A stretch of DNA of 55,707 bases from Lentibacillus salicampi (GCF_004565465.1 NZ_SRHY01000019.1:1-55707); one strand, 5' to 3'. Positions 23,668 through 32,903 are shown, counted from the stretch's first letter. Made by a program: numbers and translations. The notes: generated by a model from the sequence alone, not told the origin.

Positions 23668-24939
23668 TTAACTGAAACGTACTAAAAAGTATTTCTTCTT
23701 CCCGCGCCGGATAATGGTGAATTGATCAGCAATTCGATCGGCTTCACTTACAACGTATTGCAAATCCTGATGACGTTCGCCATTAATGTAGATCGCACCG
23801 TTTTGAATATCTTCCCTTGCCTGGCGTTTGGATGATGAAATCGATGCATTCACAAGCAAATCGATCAGACCGGTGTCTTCCCGGGGTGCTTCATAGGTCG
23901 GGACATCTTTAAAGCTTTGTTCGATATCGCTGGCTGACAGCTGTTTCAAATCACCGCTGAACAGGGAATCTGTAATCTTTTGCGCCTGTGTCAGAGCTTC
24001 CCGACTATGCACCATAATGGTCATTTCTTCAGCGAGACGCTTTTGTGCCATTCGTTTTTCGGGATTGTTTTCAAGTTCAATTTGCAACTCATTCAATTCG
24101 TCCTCTTCAAGAAAGGTGAAGTAGCGCAAGAATTTCATCACATCACGATCATCAGCGTTTATCCAGAATTGATAAAACTCATATGGTGTTGTTTTTTCTG
24201 GATCAAGCCATATTGAGCCGCCTGCTGTTTTACCGAATTTACTGCCATCTGCTTTCGTAATCAACGGCATGGTCAGGCCAAATACATTGATGTCTTCATC
24301 TTCGTTTTCGCGGGAGCGGCGAATCAGTTCCATACCGGCCGTGATATTTCCCCACTGGTCACTGCCGCCGATCTGCAATGTGCAGTTTTCCTGTTCATAA
24401 AGTTTCAGAAAATCCAGCGACTGCAGGATCATGTAACTGAACTCGGTAAAGGAAATACCTTGCTCAATCCGGGCTGACACAGATTCCTTGCCAAGCATAT
24501 AATTGATGCCGAAATGCTTGCCTGCATCACGCAAAAAGTCAATAATCGTCATGTTCGCGAGCCAGTCATGGTTGTTTCGGGCGACCGCCGCATTTTTACC
24601 ATGATCAAAATCAAGCAGTTTGGCCATCTGTTGTTTAATTCTCTCGCTGTAACCATGTACAACCGATGCTTCATTCAGTGAACGCTCGGTGGAACGTCCG
24701 CTCGGGTCGCCAATCATACCCGTTCCCCCGCCGATCAGGGCAATCGGCTTGTGGCCTGCCCGCTGGAATCGCTTCAGTATGGTAATCGGCAGCAGGTGGC
24801 CGATATGCAGACTGTCAGCCGTGGGATCAAACCCGCAATATAATGTCACCTGGTTTTCATAAAGGTGTTTTTCCAGGGCCTCCCTGTCGGTTGTTTGCTG
24901 AATCAGGCCTCTGTTTTCAAGATCATGTAAAATGTCCAT
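23668..24939 (-). CDS. tyrS: Tyrosyl-tRNA synthetase
   Basis: Class I synthetase charging tRNA-Tyr; homodimer. 423 aa, normal for TyrS of Bacillus. HIGH is exact at 45-48, and the KMSKS loop is KFGKT (about 231-235), as in other bacterial TyrS. The anticodon-binding region is followed by a C-terminal S4-like domain (about 355-415). Start ATG follows GTGGAGAG. Transcription is controlled by a tyrosine T-box leader immediately upstream with its own promoter. In B. subtilis tyrS follows rpsD; here they are separated by an island. Confidence 0.97.
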   Translation of the reverse strand: MDILHDLENRGLIQQTTDREALEKHLYENQVTLYCGFDPTADSLHIGHLLPITILKRFQRAGHKPIALIGGGTGMIGDPSGRSTERSLNEASVVHGYSERIKQQMAKLLDFDHGKNAAVARNNHDWLANMTIIDFLRDAGKHFGINYMLGKESVSARIEQGISFTEFSYMILQSLDFLKLYEQENCTLQIGGSDQWGNITAGMELIRRSRENEDEDINVFGLTMPLITKADGSKFGKTAGGSIWLDPEKTTPYEFYQFWINADDRDVMKFLRYFTFLEEDELNELQIELENNPEKRMAQKRLAEEMTIMVHSREALTQAQKITDSLFSGDLKQLSASDIEQSFKDVPTYEAPREDTGLIDLLVNASISSSKRQAREDIQNGAIYINGERHQDLQYVVSEADRIADQFTIIRRGKKKYFLVRFS

Positions 24940-24971
24940 GTGCTCTCCACTCCATTCAAAGTATAATAAAA

Positions 24972-25205
24972 AACCCGCCCCTTAAAAAAATAAGGGACGA
25001 GTTCACTTCGCGGTACCACCCTTGTTGCACATATCAATGCCACTTGGGGTTGTTAACGGTGCTGTCACCGTCTTCTTTCAAAAGAAGAAACTCCGGATTG
25101 TAATTCGCCTGCAAATATTTTCCGGCTTCCACCACCCGCCGGCTCTCTGAAAAAGGGATTTGCACAGCTACTGCGATCCTTCAGCGTCTTTTAATATTTA
25201 CTATT
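24972..25205 (-). promoter_or_regulatory. Tyrosine-specific T-box leader of tyrS
   Basis: The conserved AGGGTGGTACCGCG is at 25022-25009 (minus). The specifier codon TAC (Tyr) is at 25102-25100 in GAATTACAA. The terminator is CTCGTCCCTT (25001-24992) with AAGGGGCGGG (24983-24974) and a T-run; the T-box sequence can form the competing antiterminator. Uncharged tRNA-Tyr is expected to permit readthrough into tyrS. Confidence 0.92.
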
Positions 25206-25210
25206 ATCTA

Positions 25211-25239
25211 TTTATACCATAAATGTAACACAAATGCAA
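25211..25239 (-). promoter_or_regulatory. SigA promoter of the tyrS T-box
   Basis: On the minus strand TTGCAT (25239-25234), 17-bp spacer, TATAAA (25216-25211), just upstream of the T-box leader. Confidence 0.65.
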
Positions 25240-25317
25240 TATACAGATTGAAAATTTTCATTCAACTGATTTGGCTGCTGTGCTATAATTAGATTTGGTT
25301 CGGGGGGAGGTTTTAAA

Positions 25318-28300
25318 GTGGACTTTAAGCAATTGTTCAGAAAATATATCGATAAAATGAAATCAGTTTGGGGAAGCTTCAAATCTTATCCATATGCTGA
25401 AAAAACGAGATCACTTTGGAGAAGTCTCAAATCATATCCATACGTTAAAAAAGCAATGTCAATCTGGGGAACCGGCAAAATCCAAAGATCATCACGCATC
25501 AGTTACGACGTCATTTGGAGTGTTTTGCTATTTTTTATTGTTATCGCAGTGATTGGCGGATTTTTTGCCGGCGGTGTCGGTGCCGGCTATTTTGCATCGT
25601 TGGTCAAGGATGAACCGGTGCGTGACTATGAAAGTATGGAGAAAGATATTTACAATTATGAAGAAACATCATCACTGTATTTCGCGGATGAGAAATATAT
25701 TGGTGATATCCGATCTGATATCTACCGGGAAGAAGTGTCACTGGAAAATGTATCGGATGTCCTGAAAGACGCTGTTATTGCAACCGAAGATGAGTACTTC
25801 AGTGAACATAAGGGGATTGTGCCAAAGGCGATTGTCCGCGCGCTTGTTCAGCAAGTCACCAATTCGGGGACTCAATCCGGCGGGAGCACGCTGACCCAGC
25901 AACTGGTTAAAAATCAGATTCTGACAAACGAAGTATCTTTCGAGCGCAAAGCGAAGGAAATCCTGATTGCCATGCGGCTGGAACGTTTTTTTGAAAAAGA
26001 TGAAATCCTGGAGGCGTATTTGAATATTGTCGCATATGGGCGTGATGCTTCAGGCGGCAATATCGCCGGAATTCAAACGGCAGCACAGGGTGTATTCGGT
26101 ATTGACGCATCAGAAGTGAATCTTGCGCAGGCAGCTTATTTGGCCGGATTGCCGCAAAGTCCCACTTATTATACCCCTTTTAAAAATAATGGCGGATTAA
26201 AAGGGGAAAAAGGTTTAGAGCCGGGGTTGAACCGGATGAAATCTGTATTAAACAGAATGTATGAATCGGATTATATTACAAAAGCACAGTATGATGAAGC
26301 TTTGGACTACGACTTAACGGCTGATTTTTCCAAGGAGTCTCAGTCACCGGTCGAGAAATACCCGCATTTAACATATGAAGCGCAAAAGCGTGCCAGTGAT
26401 ATCATAATGGAACATCTGGCAGAGGAAGACGGCTATTCCATGGAAGATTTAAATAAGAACGACGCGTTGAAAGAAGAATACAATATTCTAGCTGACCGCG
26501 CTTTGCGGCAAAATGGCTACAACATCCATACAACTATCGACCAGAAAACGCACGATAAATTCAGGGAAATTACTCAAAACTACGAATATTATGGCCCGGA
26601 TTGGACCGGTTATGTGGAAGATCCTGAAACAGGTGAAAAGGTTGAAACGACCCAACAAATACAAACTGGCGGTATTTTAATTGAAAATACGAGCGGACGA
26701 ATCATCAGTTTTGTAGGCGGCCGGGATTCCAATCCGGAAAATCAATTTAACTATGCTACACAAGCCAAACGCTCAAACGGCAGTACGATGAAGCCGATAC
26801 TTGCCTATGCTCCGGCATTTGAAAAAGGCATCATTCAGCCTGGGACACCGATAGCTGATGTTCCTAAAACATTTGCTGGCGGATACACCCTTAGCAACTA
26901 TGGCGGCGGATACCATGGCATTGTTTCGGCCAGGAAAGCTCTTTACAATTCCTATAACATCCCGGCAGTTGACGTGTACAGCCGGATCTATGATCAGGAT
27001 CCTGTAAGTGAATTTCTCGAACCAATGGGCTTCACGACCATTGGTGACAAAGAGTATGCCAATCTTTCTCTATCAATAGGGGCCGCGACGAACGGTGTCA
27101 CGGTAGAGGAAAATGTGAATGCATTTTCCACACTAGGCAATAACGGACAATTTTCTGATGGTTATATGATTGAAAAAATTACCGATCAGGACGGGAATGT
27201 CATTTTTGAACACGAGCCCGATCCGGTCACCGTTTTTTCACCGGAAACATCCTATCTGACATTGGATATCATGCGTGATGTACTTGATCAAGGAACTGGT
27301 GCATATCTGAATTCACAAATTAAATACAGCGGTGTTGACTGGGCTGGCAAGACCGGTACATCTCAGGAATACAAAGATGCCTGGTTTGTCGGCGTGAATC
27401 CGAATGTGTCGATGGGCGTATGGCTTGGTTATGATGAAGGAAAAAGCATTCAATGCCCTTCATGTTCATTGAGCTACAGCCAACGAACCCAGAAATTATG
27501 GGCCGAATTAGTCAATGCAGCCTCTGACATTAATCCGGAACTGGTTGCACCCGATAAAAGTTTTGATCGTCCTGACGGCATCGTATCACGCAGCTATTGT
27601 GCCGTCTCCGGAAAGCTACCGTCAGACTTGTGTGAGCAGGCTGGATTAGTTAAAACAGATTTGTTTAACGAAAAATATGTGCCGACTGAAGAAGATGACA
27701 GCCTTATCAAGGGCTCTTATGTCAAGGTCGATGGCAAAGCGGTAACAGCCGACGAAAAGACGCCAAAAGAGTTTGTTGAAGGTGATGGATTGAGGTTCAA
27801 TCCGGAATTCCTGAAACGTAACGATTATGACAAGCTCAGCGATCTTTCTATTCTCTTCCCGCGTACCAACCGTGAAGCATGGGAAAAGATTGGGGTGCCG
27901 CAATCTGATGTCATCAGCGCTGATATCCAGGACGATGGGGAAAAACCTGCCGCCCCAGAGTCCATTTCAGCATCAGGCAGTGAACTCTCTTGGAACAATT
28001 CAGATAGCAGTGATGTTGTAGGTTATCGGATTTTCCGGGCCAACAACCCGGATGGTTCCTTTAACCTTATCGGCAGTACAACTGGGACAAGCTTCACCGT
28101 GCCTGACAGTGATGCGATCTACCATGTGAAAGCCGTTGACTACTTCGGACTCGAATCATCTGCCTCCAATGAGACTGCTATTGGTGATGCTTCCAATTCC
28201 GATGGTGAGGAAGAGTCTGGTGGAGATAATGCCGATTCGGATGATTCAAATAGTGATGACAATAACGGTAATCATGACGACGATGGCGACAACAATGATG

Positions 28301-28368
28301 ATAACAACGATGATAACGCCAATGACGACAAGGATAGTGAGAACAAAAACAAAAATAGCGAGGATTAA
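25318..28368 (+). CDS. Class A penicillin-binding protein (PBP1A type)
   Basis: 1016 aa, bifunctional glycosyltransferase/transpeptidase. Order: cytoplasmic N-terminus with three near-repeats of a WxS(F/L)KSYPY unit (15-50); membrane helix about 65-90; GT51 domain with catalytic E157 in EDEYFSEHKG and GGSTLTQQLVKN; transpeptidase with S489-T-M-K492, S545-Y-N547 and K678-T-G680; a fibronectin type III-like module (about 880-950); and a 70-residue Asp/Asn/Glu tail. Start GTG follows GGGGGGAGG. A -10-like TATAAT is at 25284-25289. It occupies the place of acsA in B. subtilis. The acidic tail is outside the cell and may bind cations. Confidence 0.94.
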   Translation: MDFKQLFRKYIDKMKSVWGSFKSYPYAEKTRSLWRSLKSYPYVKKAMSIWGTGKIQRSSRISYDVIWSVLLFFIVIAVIGGFFAGGVGAGYFASLVKDEPVRDYESMEKDIYNYEETSSLYFADEKYIGDIRSDIYREEVSLENVSDVLKDAVIATEDEYFSEHKGIVPKAIVRALVQQVTNSGTQSGGSTLTQQLVKNQILTNEVSFERKAKEILIAMRLERFFEKDEILEAYLNIVAYGRDASGGNIAGIQTAAQGVFGIDASEVNLAQAAYLAGLPQSPTYYTPFKNNGGLKGEKGLEPGLNRMKSVLNRMYESDYITKAQYDEALDYDLTADFSKESQSPVEKYPHLTYEAQKRASDIIMEHLAEEDGYSMEDLNKNDALKEEYNILADRALRQNGYNIHTTIDQKTHDKFREITQNYEYYGPDWTGYVEDPETGEKVETTQQIQTGGILIENTSGRIISFVGGRDSNPENQFNYATQAKRSNGSTMKPILAYAPAFEKGIIQPGTPIADVPKTFAGGYTLSNYGGGYHGIVSARKALYNSYNIPAVDVYSRIYDQDPVSEFLEPMGFTTIGDKEYANLSLSIGAATNGVTVEENVNAFSTLGNNGQFSDGYMIEKITDQDGNVIFEHEPDPVTVFSPETSYLTLDIMRDVLDQGTGAYLNSQIKYSGVDWAGKTGTSQEYKDAWFVGVNPNVSMGVWLGYDEGKSIQCPSCSLSYSQRTQKLWAELVNAASDINPELVAPDKSFDRPDGIVSRSYCAVSGKLPSDLCEQAGLVKTDLFNEKYVPTEEDDSLIKGSYVKVDGKAVTADEKTPKEFVEGDGLRFNPEFLKRNDYDKLSDLSILFPRTNREAWEKIGVPQSDVISADIQDDGEKPAAPESISASGSELSWNNSDSSDVVGYRIFRANNPDGSFNLIGSTTGTSFTVPDSDAIYHVKAVDYFGLESSASNETAIGDASNSDGEEESGGDNADSDDSNSDDNNGNHDDDGDNNDDNNDDNANDDKDSENKNKNSED

Positions 28369-28378
28369 TTCATGTAAA

Positions 28379-28602
28379 GAGGGTGGGACAAAACTCGACT
28401 ATTTAATATAAAAAACGAACGAGCATTTGTTATTTTAGTTTTTAGTTAGGATGTGCTAACCATCATCGCTCCGGAAAAATATTCCGCTAGTTGAAAGACC
28501 TATGACTATATAATAAAATCCGAACAGATTATAAATTTCTCTAAGGAATTTTAATCATTGTTCGGATTTTTGTTTTGATGCTATTTTTTTGTTCCACCCT
28601 CT
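28379..28602. repeat. 224-bp element with 15-bp terminal inverted repeats
   Basis: GAGGGTGGGACAAAA (28379-28393) is matched at the other end by TTTTGTTCCACCCTC (28588-28602), with one G-T wobble if folded as RNA. The interior has no gene but contains a separate strong hairpin (28515-28570). It lies between the PBP gene and acuA. It could be a non-autonomous mobile element or a compound terminator, since a T-run follows the right end. Confidence 0.55.
28513..28576 (+). terminator. Terminator after the PBP gene
   Basis: AAAATCCGAACA (28515-28526) pairs with TGTTCGGATTTT (28559-28570), followed by TGTTTT. It is nested inside the 224-bp element. Confidence 0.75.
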
Positions 28603-28673
28603 TTTTTTTTGACTTTTATTAAATTAATACGATATTTTCATGTTTCCCACTAAAAATCCAAACCAAAATCCTG

Positions 28674-28701
28674 TATAATAAAACTAATGAAAGCGCTATG
28701 A
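28674..28701 (+). promoter_or_regulatory. acuA promoter -10 and cre-like CcpA site
   Basis: A perfect -10 TATAAT (28674-28679) is followed 8 bp later by TGAAAGCGCTATGA (28688-28701). This matches the catabolite-responsive element consensus TGWAANCGNTNWCA in all but the penultimate position. A cre over the transcription start would allow CcpA, encoded at 32.9 kb, to repress acuABC as in B. subtilis. The -35 is poor. Confidence 0.6.
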
Positions 28702-28728
28702 TTGATCCCATATAAGGGTGGTGACGAG

Positions 28729-29382
28729 ATGGATCACACGAAAACATATTATTCAAGAACACGAAGTACGCCAAACAGCTCGATCGTCATTGAAGGACCG
28801 ATCCCATCCAATGAGCTGAAAAAGTATCGTTTTCATGAGCAACTTACCGCATTCCGTCCGGCTCCAAAACAATTCGAGGCTATCTTAAGTATCGCGGATT
28901 TTACGGAGGGTAGGATCATTATCGCAAGAACTGAAGATACCATTATTGGCTATGTCACCTATTTACATCCCGATCCACTTGAACGCTGGTCAAAATTCAA
29001 TATGGTGGATCTGATGGAATTGGGGGCCGTCGAAGTTATTCCAGATTACCGAGGTGCAGGTGTCGCCTCAGAGTTACTGAAGGTTTCCATGTTGGATAAT
29101 TATATGGAAAACTATATTATCATTTCCACTGAATATTATTGGCATTGGGATCTGAATGGGACCCGCCTGAGTGTCTGGAATTATCGTAAAGTAATGGAGA
29201 AAATGATGGCAGCAGGCGGACTCCTGCCAGCACCGACTGACGACCCTGAAATCATCTCTCATCCGGCTAACTGCCTGATGGTTCGGGTTGGCAGCAACGT
29301 ACCGGAAGAATCCATTAAACAATTTGATGAACTACGCTTTTTACAGCGGCATCAACACCGCAATATGAGGGAGGGATTCTAA
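28729..29382 (+). CDS. acuA: Acetoin utilisation protein AcuA, GNAT acetyltransferase
   Basis: 217 aa. In B. subtilis AcuA acetylates and inactivates acetyl-CoA synthetase AcsA, with AcuC reversing it. A GNAT fold is visible: TIIGYVTYLHPD, LMELGAVEVIPDYRGAGVASELL (acetyl-CoA loop Arg-Gly-x-Gly) and ALS-like C-terminal strands. ATG at 28729 is favoured by GGTGGTGA; the frame begins nine codons earlier. Its stop overlaps the acuB start by one base (TAATG). Its usual substrate gene acsA is not adjacent here; a PBP gene takes that place. Confidence 0.93.
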   Translation: MDHTKTYYSRTRSTPNSSIVIEGPIPSNELKKYRFHEQLTAFRPAPKQFEAILSIADFTEGRIIIARTEDTIIGYVTYLHPDPLERWSKFNMVDLMELGAVEVIPDYRGAGVASELLKVSMLDNYMENYIIISTEYYWHWDLNGTRLSVWNYRKVMEKMMAAGGLLPAPTDDPEIISHPANCLMVRVGSNVPEESIKQFDELRFLQRHQHRNMREGF

Positions 29383-30032
29383 TGCTTGTAGAGGAAATCA
29401 TGAAAAAAGAAGTGATAACGCTTCCGCCAACGGCAACCATAGCTGATGCTTTACAATTGTTACAGGAAAACCCTATCAGGCATATACCGATTGTTGACAA
29501 TGAAAATCAGGTAATCGGTATAATATCTGACCGTGATGTGCGTGATGCCACACCATCGATATTTGATGAACATACCAATCATCAGGCATTCCGTAATGAA
29601 GTTCATTCGATTATGAGTCGACCGGTCACAACCGTACACCCACTGGATCTGGTTGAAGAAATCGCCCGTGTTTTTTACGATGAGGAATTTGCTTGTTTGC
29701 CGGTTGTTCGCACCAATCAATTAATTGGCATCATTACGGAAAAAGATATGCTGCACACGTTGATCCAATTAACCGGTACGAATGTTCAAAGCTCACAGGT
29801 TGAAGTCAAAGTTCCCCATAGACCCGGAATTTTGCCGGAAGTGGCATCGATCTTTGGCGAACAACGGACAAATATAACGTCCGTGCTTATGTACCCGTAT
29901 AACGATGATCCGAATTACAAGATTCTTGTCTTTCGTATCCAGACAATGAACCCCTTGCCCGTGATCCAAGGCTTGCGAAATGCCGGCTATGAATTGATGT
30001 GGCCGAACAACATAGCGGAGCCAAAAATATGA
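29382..30032 (+). CDS. acuB: Acetoin utilisation protein AcuB, CBS-ACT protein
   Basis: 216 aa: two CBS domains (about 5-60 and 75-130, with IMKKEVITLPPTATI, GIISDRDVRD and GIITEKDML) followed by an ACT-like domain (about 140-210, VEVKVPHRPGILPEVASIF). CBS pairs bind adenine nucleotides, so AcuB is presumed a regulator, although its mechanism in the acuABC operon is not settled. Start overlaps acuA by one base, with GAGGGAGGG upstream; the stop overlaps the acuC start as ATGA, indicating tight translational coupling. Confidence 0.93.
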   Translation: MLVEEIMKKEVITLPPTATIADALQLLQENPIRHIPIVDNENQVIGIISDRDVRDATPSIFDEHTNHQAFRNEVHSIMSRPVTTVHPLDLVEEIARVFYDEEFACLPVVRTNQLIGIITEKDMLHTLIQLTGTNVQSSQVEVKVPHRPGILPEVASIFGEQRTNITSVLMYPYNDDPNYKILVFRIQTMNPLPVIQGLRNAGYELMWPNNIAEPKI

Positions 30033-31195
30033 TGTGTCAGGCAGCTTTTGTTTATTCAACTAAATTTCTTGACTATCATTTTCATTCGGATCATCCATTT
30101 AACCAAAAACGCATCTTATTAACAAAGGATTTACTGGAAAAAGCGCATTTATTATCCGAAAATAATATCATAGAACCACGGAGGGCCACGCAGGAAGAAC
30201 TTGAGCTTGTTCATGACAAGGCTTATATCAATGCGGTTAGTAAAGCGGGGGATACTGGCTTGTCAGAGGACGAAAGCATGGAATACGGTATCGGAACAGA
30301 GGATACACCTGCATTTCCAAATATGCATGAAGCATCAAGTTATCTTGTTGGCGGGACACTGGCTGCAGTTGACGCCGTATTACAGGGCAAATCTGATCAT
30401 GCACTAAACCTGGGCGGTGGTCTCCACCATGGATGTAAACGGAAGGCAAGCGGGTTCTGTATCTATAATGACGGCGCGGTAGCCATCAAATATATCCGGG
30501 AAAAATATGATTTGAGGGTTTTATACGTTGATACCGACGCCCATCATGGTGATGGTGTCCAATGGGCCTTTTACGACGACCCGAATGTCTGTACATTATC
30601 AATCCACGAAACGGGTAGATACCTTTTCCCTGGAACAGGCCAGGTAAATGAGCGCGGCATAAAAGAAGGCCACGGATACTCCTTTAACCTGCCAATCGAT
30701 GCCTTTACCGAGGATGAATCGTTTATAGATGTTTATGAAGCTGCCTTCAGACAAATTGTCGACTATTTCCGCCCTGATGTGATTTTGACTCAAAATGGTG
30801 CAGATTCTCATATGTATGATCCGCTGACCCATTTATGCACCACCATGGCGACTTTCGATCACATCCCAATGCTTGCTCATGATTTAGCCCACCAGTATTG
30901 TAATGGCCGCTGGATCGCTCTCGGTGGCGGTGGATATGACATGTGGCGGACCGTACCCCGCGCTTGGGCACAGATTTGGAGTGTCATGAAAACAGGGGGC
31001 ATTCAACAAGGTATGCTTCCGCCTGAATGGCAGTCAAGATGGCAAGCAGAATCACCACTCACATTGCCTGGCAGTTGGCATGATGATCAACGAATGGTGC
31101 CAACAATTCCCAGAAAAGCCGACATCACAGAAAAAAACAAAAAAATCCTGGAAAGTACACTGAAATACGCCATAAACAAACAAATCCATCCATAA
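30029..31195 (+). CDS. acuC: Acetoin utilisation protein AcuC, zinc-dependent deacetylase
   Basis: 388 aa, class I/II histone-deacetylase-like fold; in B. subtilis it removes the acetyl group placed on AcsA by AcuA. Visible: LGGGLHHGCKRKASGFCIYND, VDTDAHHGDGVQ with metal-binding Asp/His, and LTQNGADSH. Start is the ATG at 30029 overlapping the acuB stop, with GGAG 8 nt before it; the next codon is also ATG, and the frame extends ten codons upstream into acuB without need. Ends before a terminator shared with motS. Confidence 0.94.
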   Translation: MMCQAAFVYSTKFLDYHFHSDHPFNQKRILLTKDLLEKAHLLSENNIIEPRRATQEELELVHDKAYINAVSKAGDTGLSEDESMEYGIGTEDTPAFPNMHEASSYLVGGTLAAVDAVLQGKSDHALNLGGGLHHGCKRKASGFCIYNDGAVAIKYIREKYDLRVLYVDTDAHHGDGVQWAFYDDPNVCTLSIHETGRYLFPGTGQVNERGIKEGHGYSFNLPIDAFTEDESFIDVYEAAFRQIVDYFRPDVILTQNGADSHMYDPLTHLCTTMATFDHIPMLAHDLAHQYCNGRWIALGGGGYDMWRTVPRAWAQIWSVMKTGGIQQGMLPPEWQSRWQAESPLTLPGSWHDDQRMVPTIPRKADITEKNKKILESTLKYAINKQIHP

Positions 31196-31221
31196 GAGTC
31201 AGCTCGTGCATTTGAACCCAT

Positions 31222-31256
31222 TAAAAGGGGAGATGATCGTTACGGTCATCTCCCTC
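31222..31256. terminator. Terminator between acuC and motS
   Basis: GGGAGATGA (31228-31236) pairs with TCATCTCCC (31246-31254). The minus-strand side has TTTTAAT, so it suits the ccpA-motPS unit best and may also stop acuC. Confidence 0.7.
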
Positions 31257-31258
31257 TC

Positions 31259-32053
31259 CTATTTGTCCCCTTGATTTTTTCCATCACTTTCCAGTATCAC
31301 CATTTCAACGCGTCTGTTCTGACGCCAGTTCGTTTCAGATGTATTGGGCGCGATTGGCTTTGTATCACCATATCCGACTGATGTAAAACGAGATTCATCG
31401 AAGTCATTTTCATTAATTAAATAACGAATGACACTGCTTGCCCTGGCACCGGACAACTCCCAGTTGGACGGGAATTTATAATTGGAAATTGGGCGATCGT
31501 CCGTGTGACCCTCTACTTTAACATAATTGGGGATATTCGTGAGCAATTTTCCTATTTTATCTAAAAAAGGTTTCCCTGAATCAAGAATGTCTGCCTCTCC
31601 CGTCTCAAACAGAATGCTTTCCTGCAATACAAGCACAACACCCTGGTCTGTTCTGCTGGCCGAAATAACATTCGTCAGGTTATGCTCTTGTAAATAGCGT
31701 TCAACTTGCTCCATCAATTCGTCCAGCGCATCCTGATCGTCTTCTGTCTCGTCGTCCCGGTCATTCATATTTTCCAGCTGTGTCGGATTTTCAAATTCAT
31801 TTGAATTCTTGCCGCTTTCCTGATCACTCGTATTTTCAGTCGGGTTTTCCATCGGGACAGGAGACGGATAAAAGTCAAAAATCATCCGGTTCTTGAATGA
31901 TTCGGAAATCGCATCAAATTTAACCATATCAATTTGTGATACAGAAAATAGTAAAATAAAGAAGACAAGAATCAATGTGACCATATCGGAGTATGTAACC
32001 ATCCATTTCGGTGCACCGGAACGATTCTCCTGTCTTACCTGTCTACGTTTCAT
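31259..32053 (-). CDS. motS: Flagellar stator protein MotS (MotB family, Na+ type)
   Basis: 264 aa. One N-terminal membrane helix contains the ion-binding Asp23 in WMVTYSDMVTLILVFF, followed by an acidic linker (about 60-110, rich in Asp/Glu/Asn) and a C-terminal OmpA/MotB peptidoglycan-binding domain (EGHTDDRPISN, SNWELSGARASSVIRYL). With MotP it forms a stator; in B. subtilis MotPS is sodium-driven and located downstream of ccpA, as here. It overlaps the 3' end of motP by 11 bp. A stator that uses Na+ would fit a salt-tolerant lifestyle, which is inference. Confidence 0.92.
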   Translation of the reverse strand: MKRRQVRQENRSGAPKWMVTYSDMVTLILVFFILLFSVSQIDMVKFDAISESFKNRMIFDFYPSPVPMENPTENTSDQESGKNSNEFENPTQLENMNDRDDETEDDQDALDELMEQVERYLQEHNLTNVISASRTDQGVVLVLQESILFETGEADILDSGKPFLDKIGKLLTNIPNYVKVEGHTDDRPISNYKFPSNWELSGARASSVIRYLINENDFDESRFTSVGYGDTKPIAPNTSETNWRQNRRVEMVILESDGKNQGDK

Positions 32054-32858
32054 GGACGCTCTCTCCCGCGAATTCTTCTTCTTCCGTCTCTTCTTTTACG
32101 TCAGTGGGAAGAAATGCCCCCAGTTTTTCTTCCAGAATACGCGGATTTTGACCCGACTGTACACCGATAACCCCTTCAACGATAATTTGTTTGATAAACA
32201 TCTCATCTTCTGTTTTAGCTGCCAGTTTACTGGCCATCGGAGTAAATACCAGATTAGCCAAAACGGTTCCGTAAAGGGTGGTCAAAAGTGCCACCGCCAT
32301 ATTAGGGCCCAACGTTGCTGGATCAGTCAGATTGTTAAGCATTAGCACCAGCCCAACAAGTGTCCCGATCATCCCCCAGGCAGGGGCATATTCGCCTGCC
32401 TTTTCAAGGATAACCCGACCTTTGTAATGCCGTTCTTCCATCGCCGTAATTTCCGCGTTCATAATATCATTGATGACGTCAGGTTCAATCCCGTCAACCG
32501 CAAGCAGCACCCCTTTTTTGATAAATGCATCATCCACTTCATCCATTTCGTTTTCCAATGCCAAAATGCCCTCTCTGCGGGCACGGTCTGCCAATCGTAT
32601 AAACATCCTGATGAGTTCACCAATCCGCTGGTCTTTTTGGGTAAACGCTTCTTTAATAACTTTACCTGTCAGTTTTATCTGATCCAGCTTAAAATTAATC
32701 AGCAGGGATGCCGCTAAACCGCCAATTACAACAAATATGGAAGCAATATCCAAAAAGGAACGAACACCCTGTATACCGCCTTTGGAAAGGATTGCCAGCA
32801 TGATCATAATAAACCCCAATGTAATGCCGATTGGTGTTAAAAGGTCTCTTTTTCTCAT
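32043..32858 (-). CDS. motP: Flagellar stator protein MotP (MotA family, Na+ type)
   Basis: 271 aa with four membrane helices in the MotA plan: two near the N-terminus (about 6-55), a long cytoplasmic loop with charged residues (65-140, LADRARREGILALENE), then two more helices (about 150-205, AWGMIGTLVGLVLML and MAVALLTTLYGTVLANLVF). Start ATG at 32858 has GGGGAG 7 nt upstream; a TTG five codons earlier is less likely. It lies 45 bp after ccpA in the ccpA-motP-motS order known from B. subtilis. Confidence 0.93.
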   Translation of the reverse strand: MRKRDLLTPIGITLGFIMIMLAILSKGGIQGVRSFLDIASIFVVIGGLAASLLINFKLDQIKLTGKVIKEAFTQKDQRIGELIRMFIRLADRARREGILALENEMDEVDDAFIKKGVLLAVDGIEPDVINDIMNAEITAMEERHYKGRVILEKAGEYAPAWGMIGTLVGLVLMLNNLTDPATLGPNMAVALLTTLYGTVLANLVFTPMASKLAAKTEDEMFIKQIIVEGVIGVQSGQNPRILEEKLGAFLPTDVKEETEEEEFAGESVHET

Positions 32859-32903
32859 ATTCTCGCTCCCCAAAGCTTGTTGCTTCTAATATCGGCATAA
32901 ATA

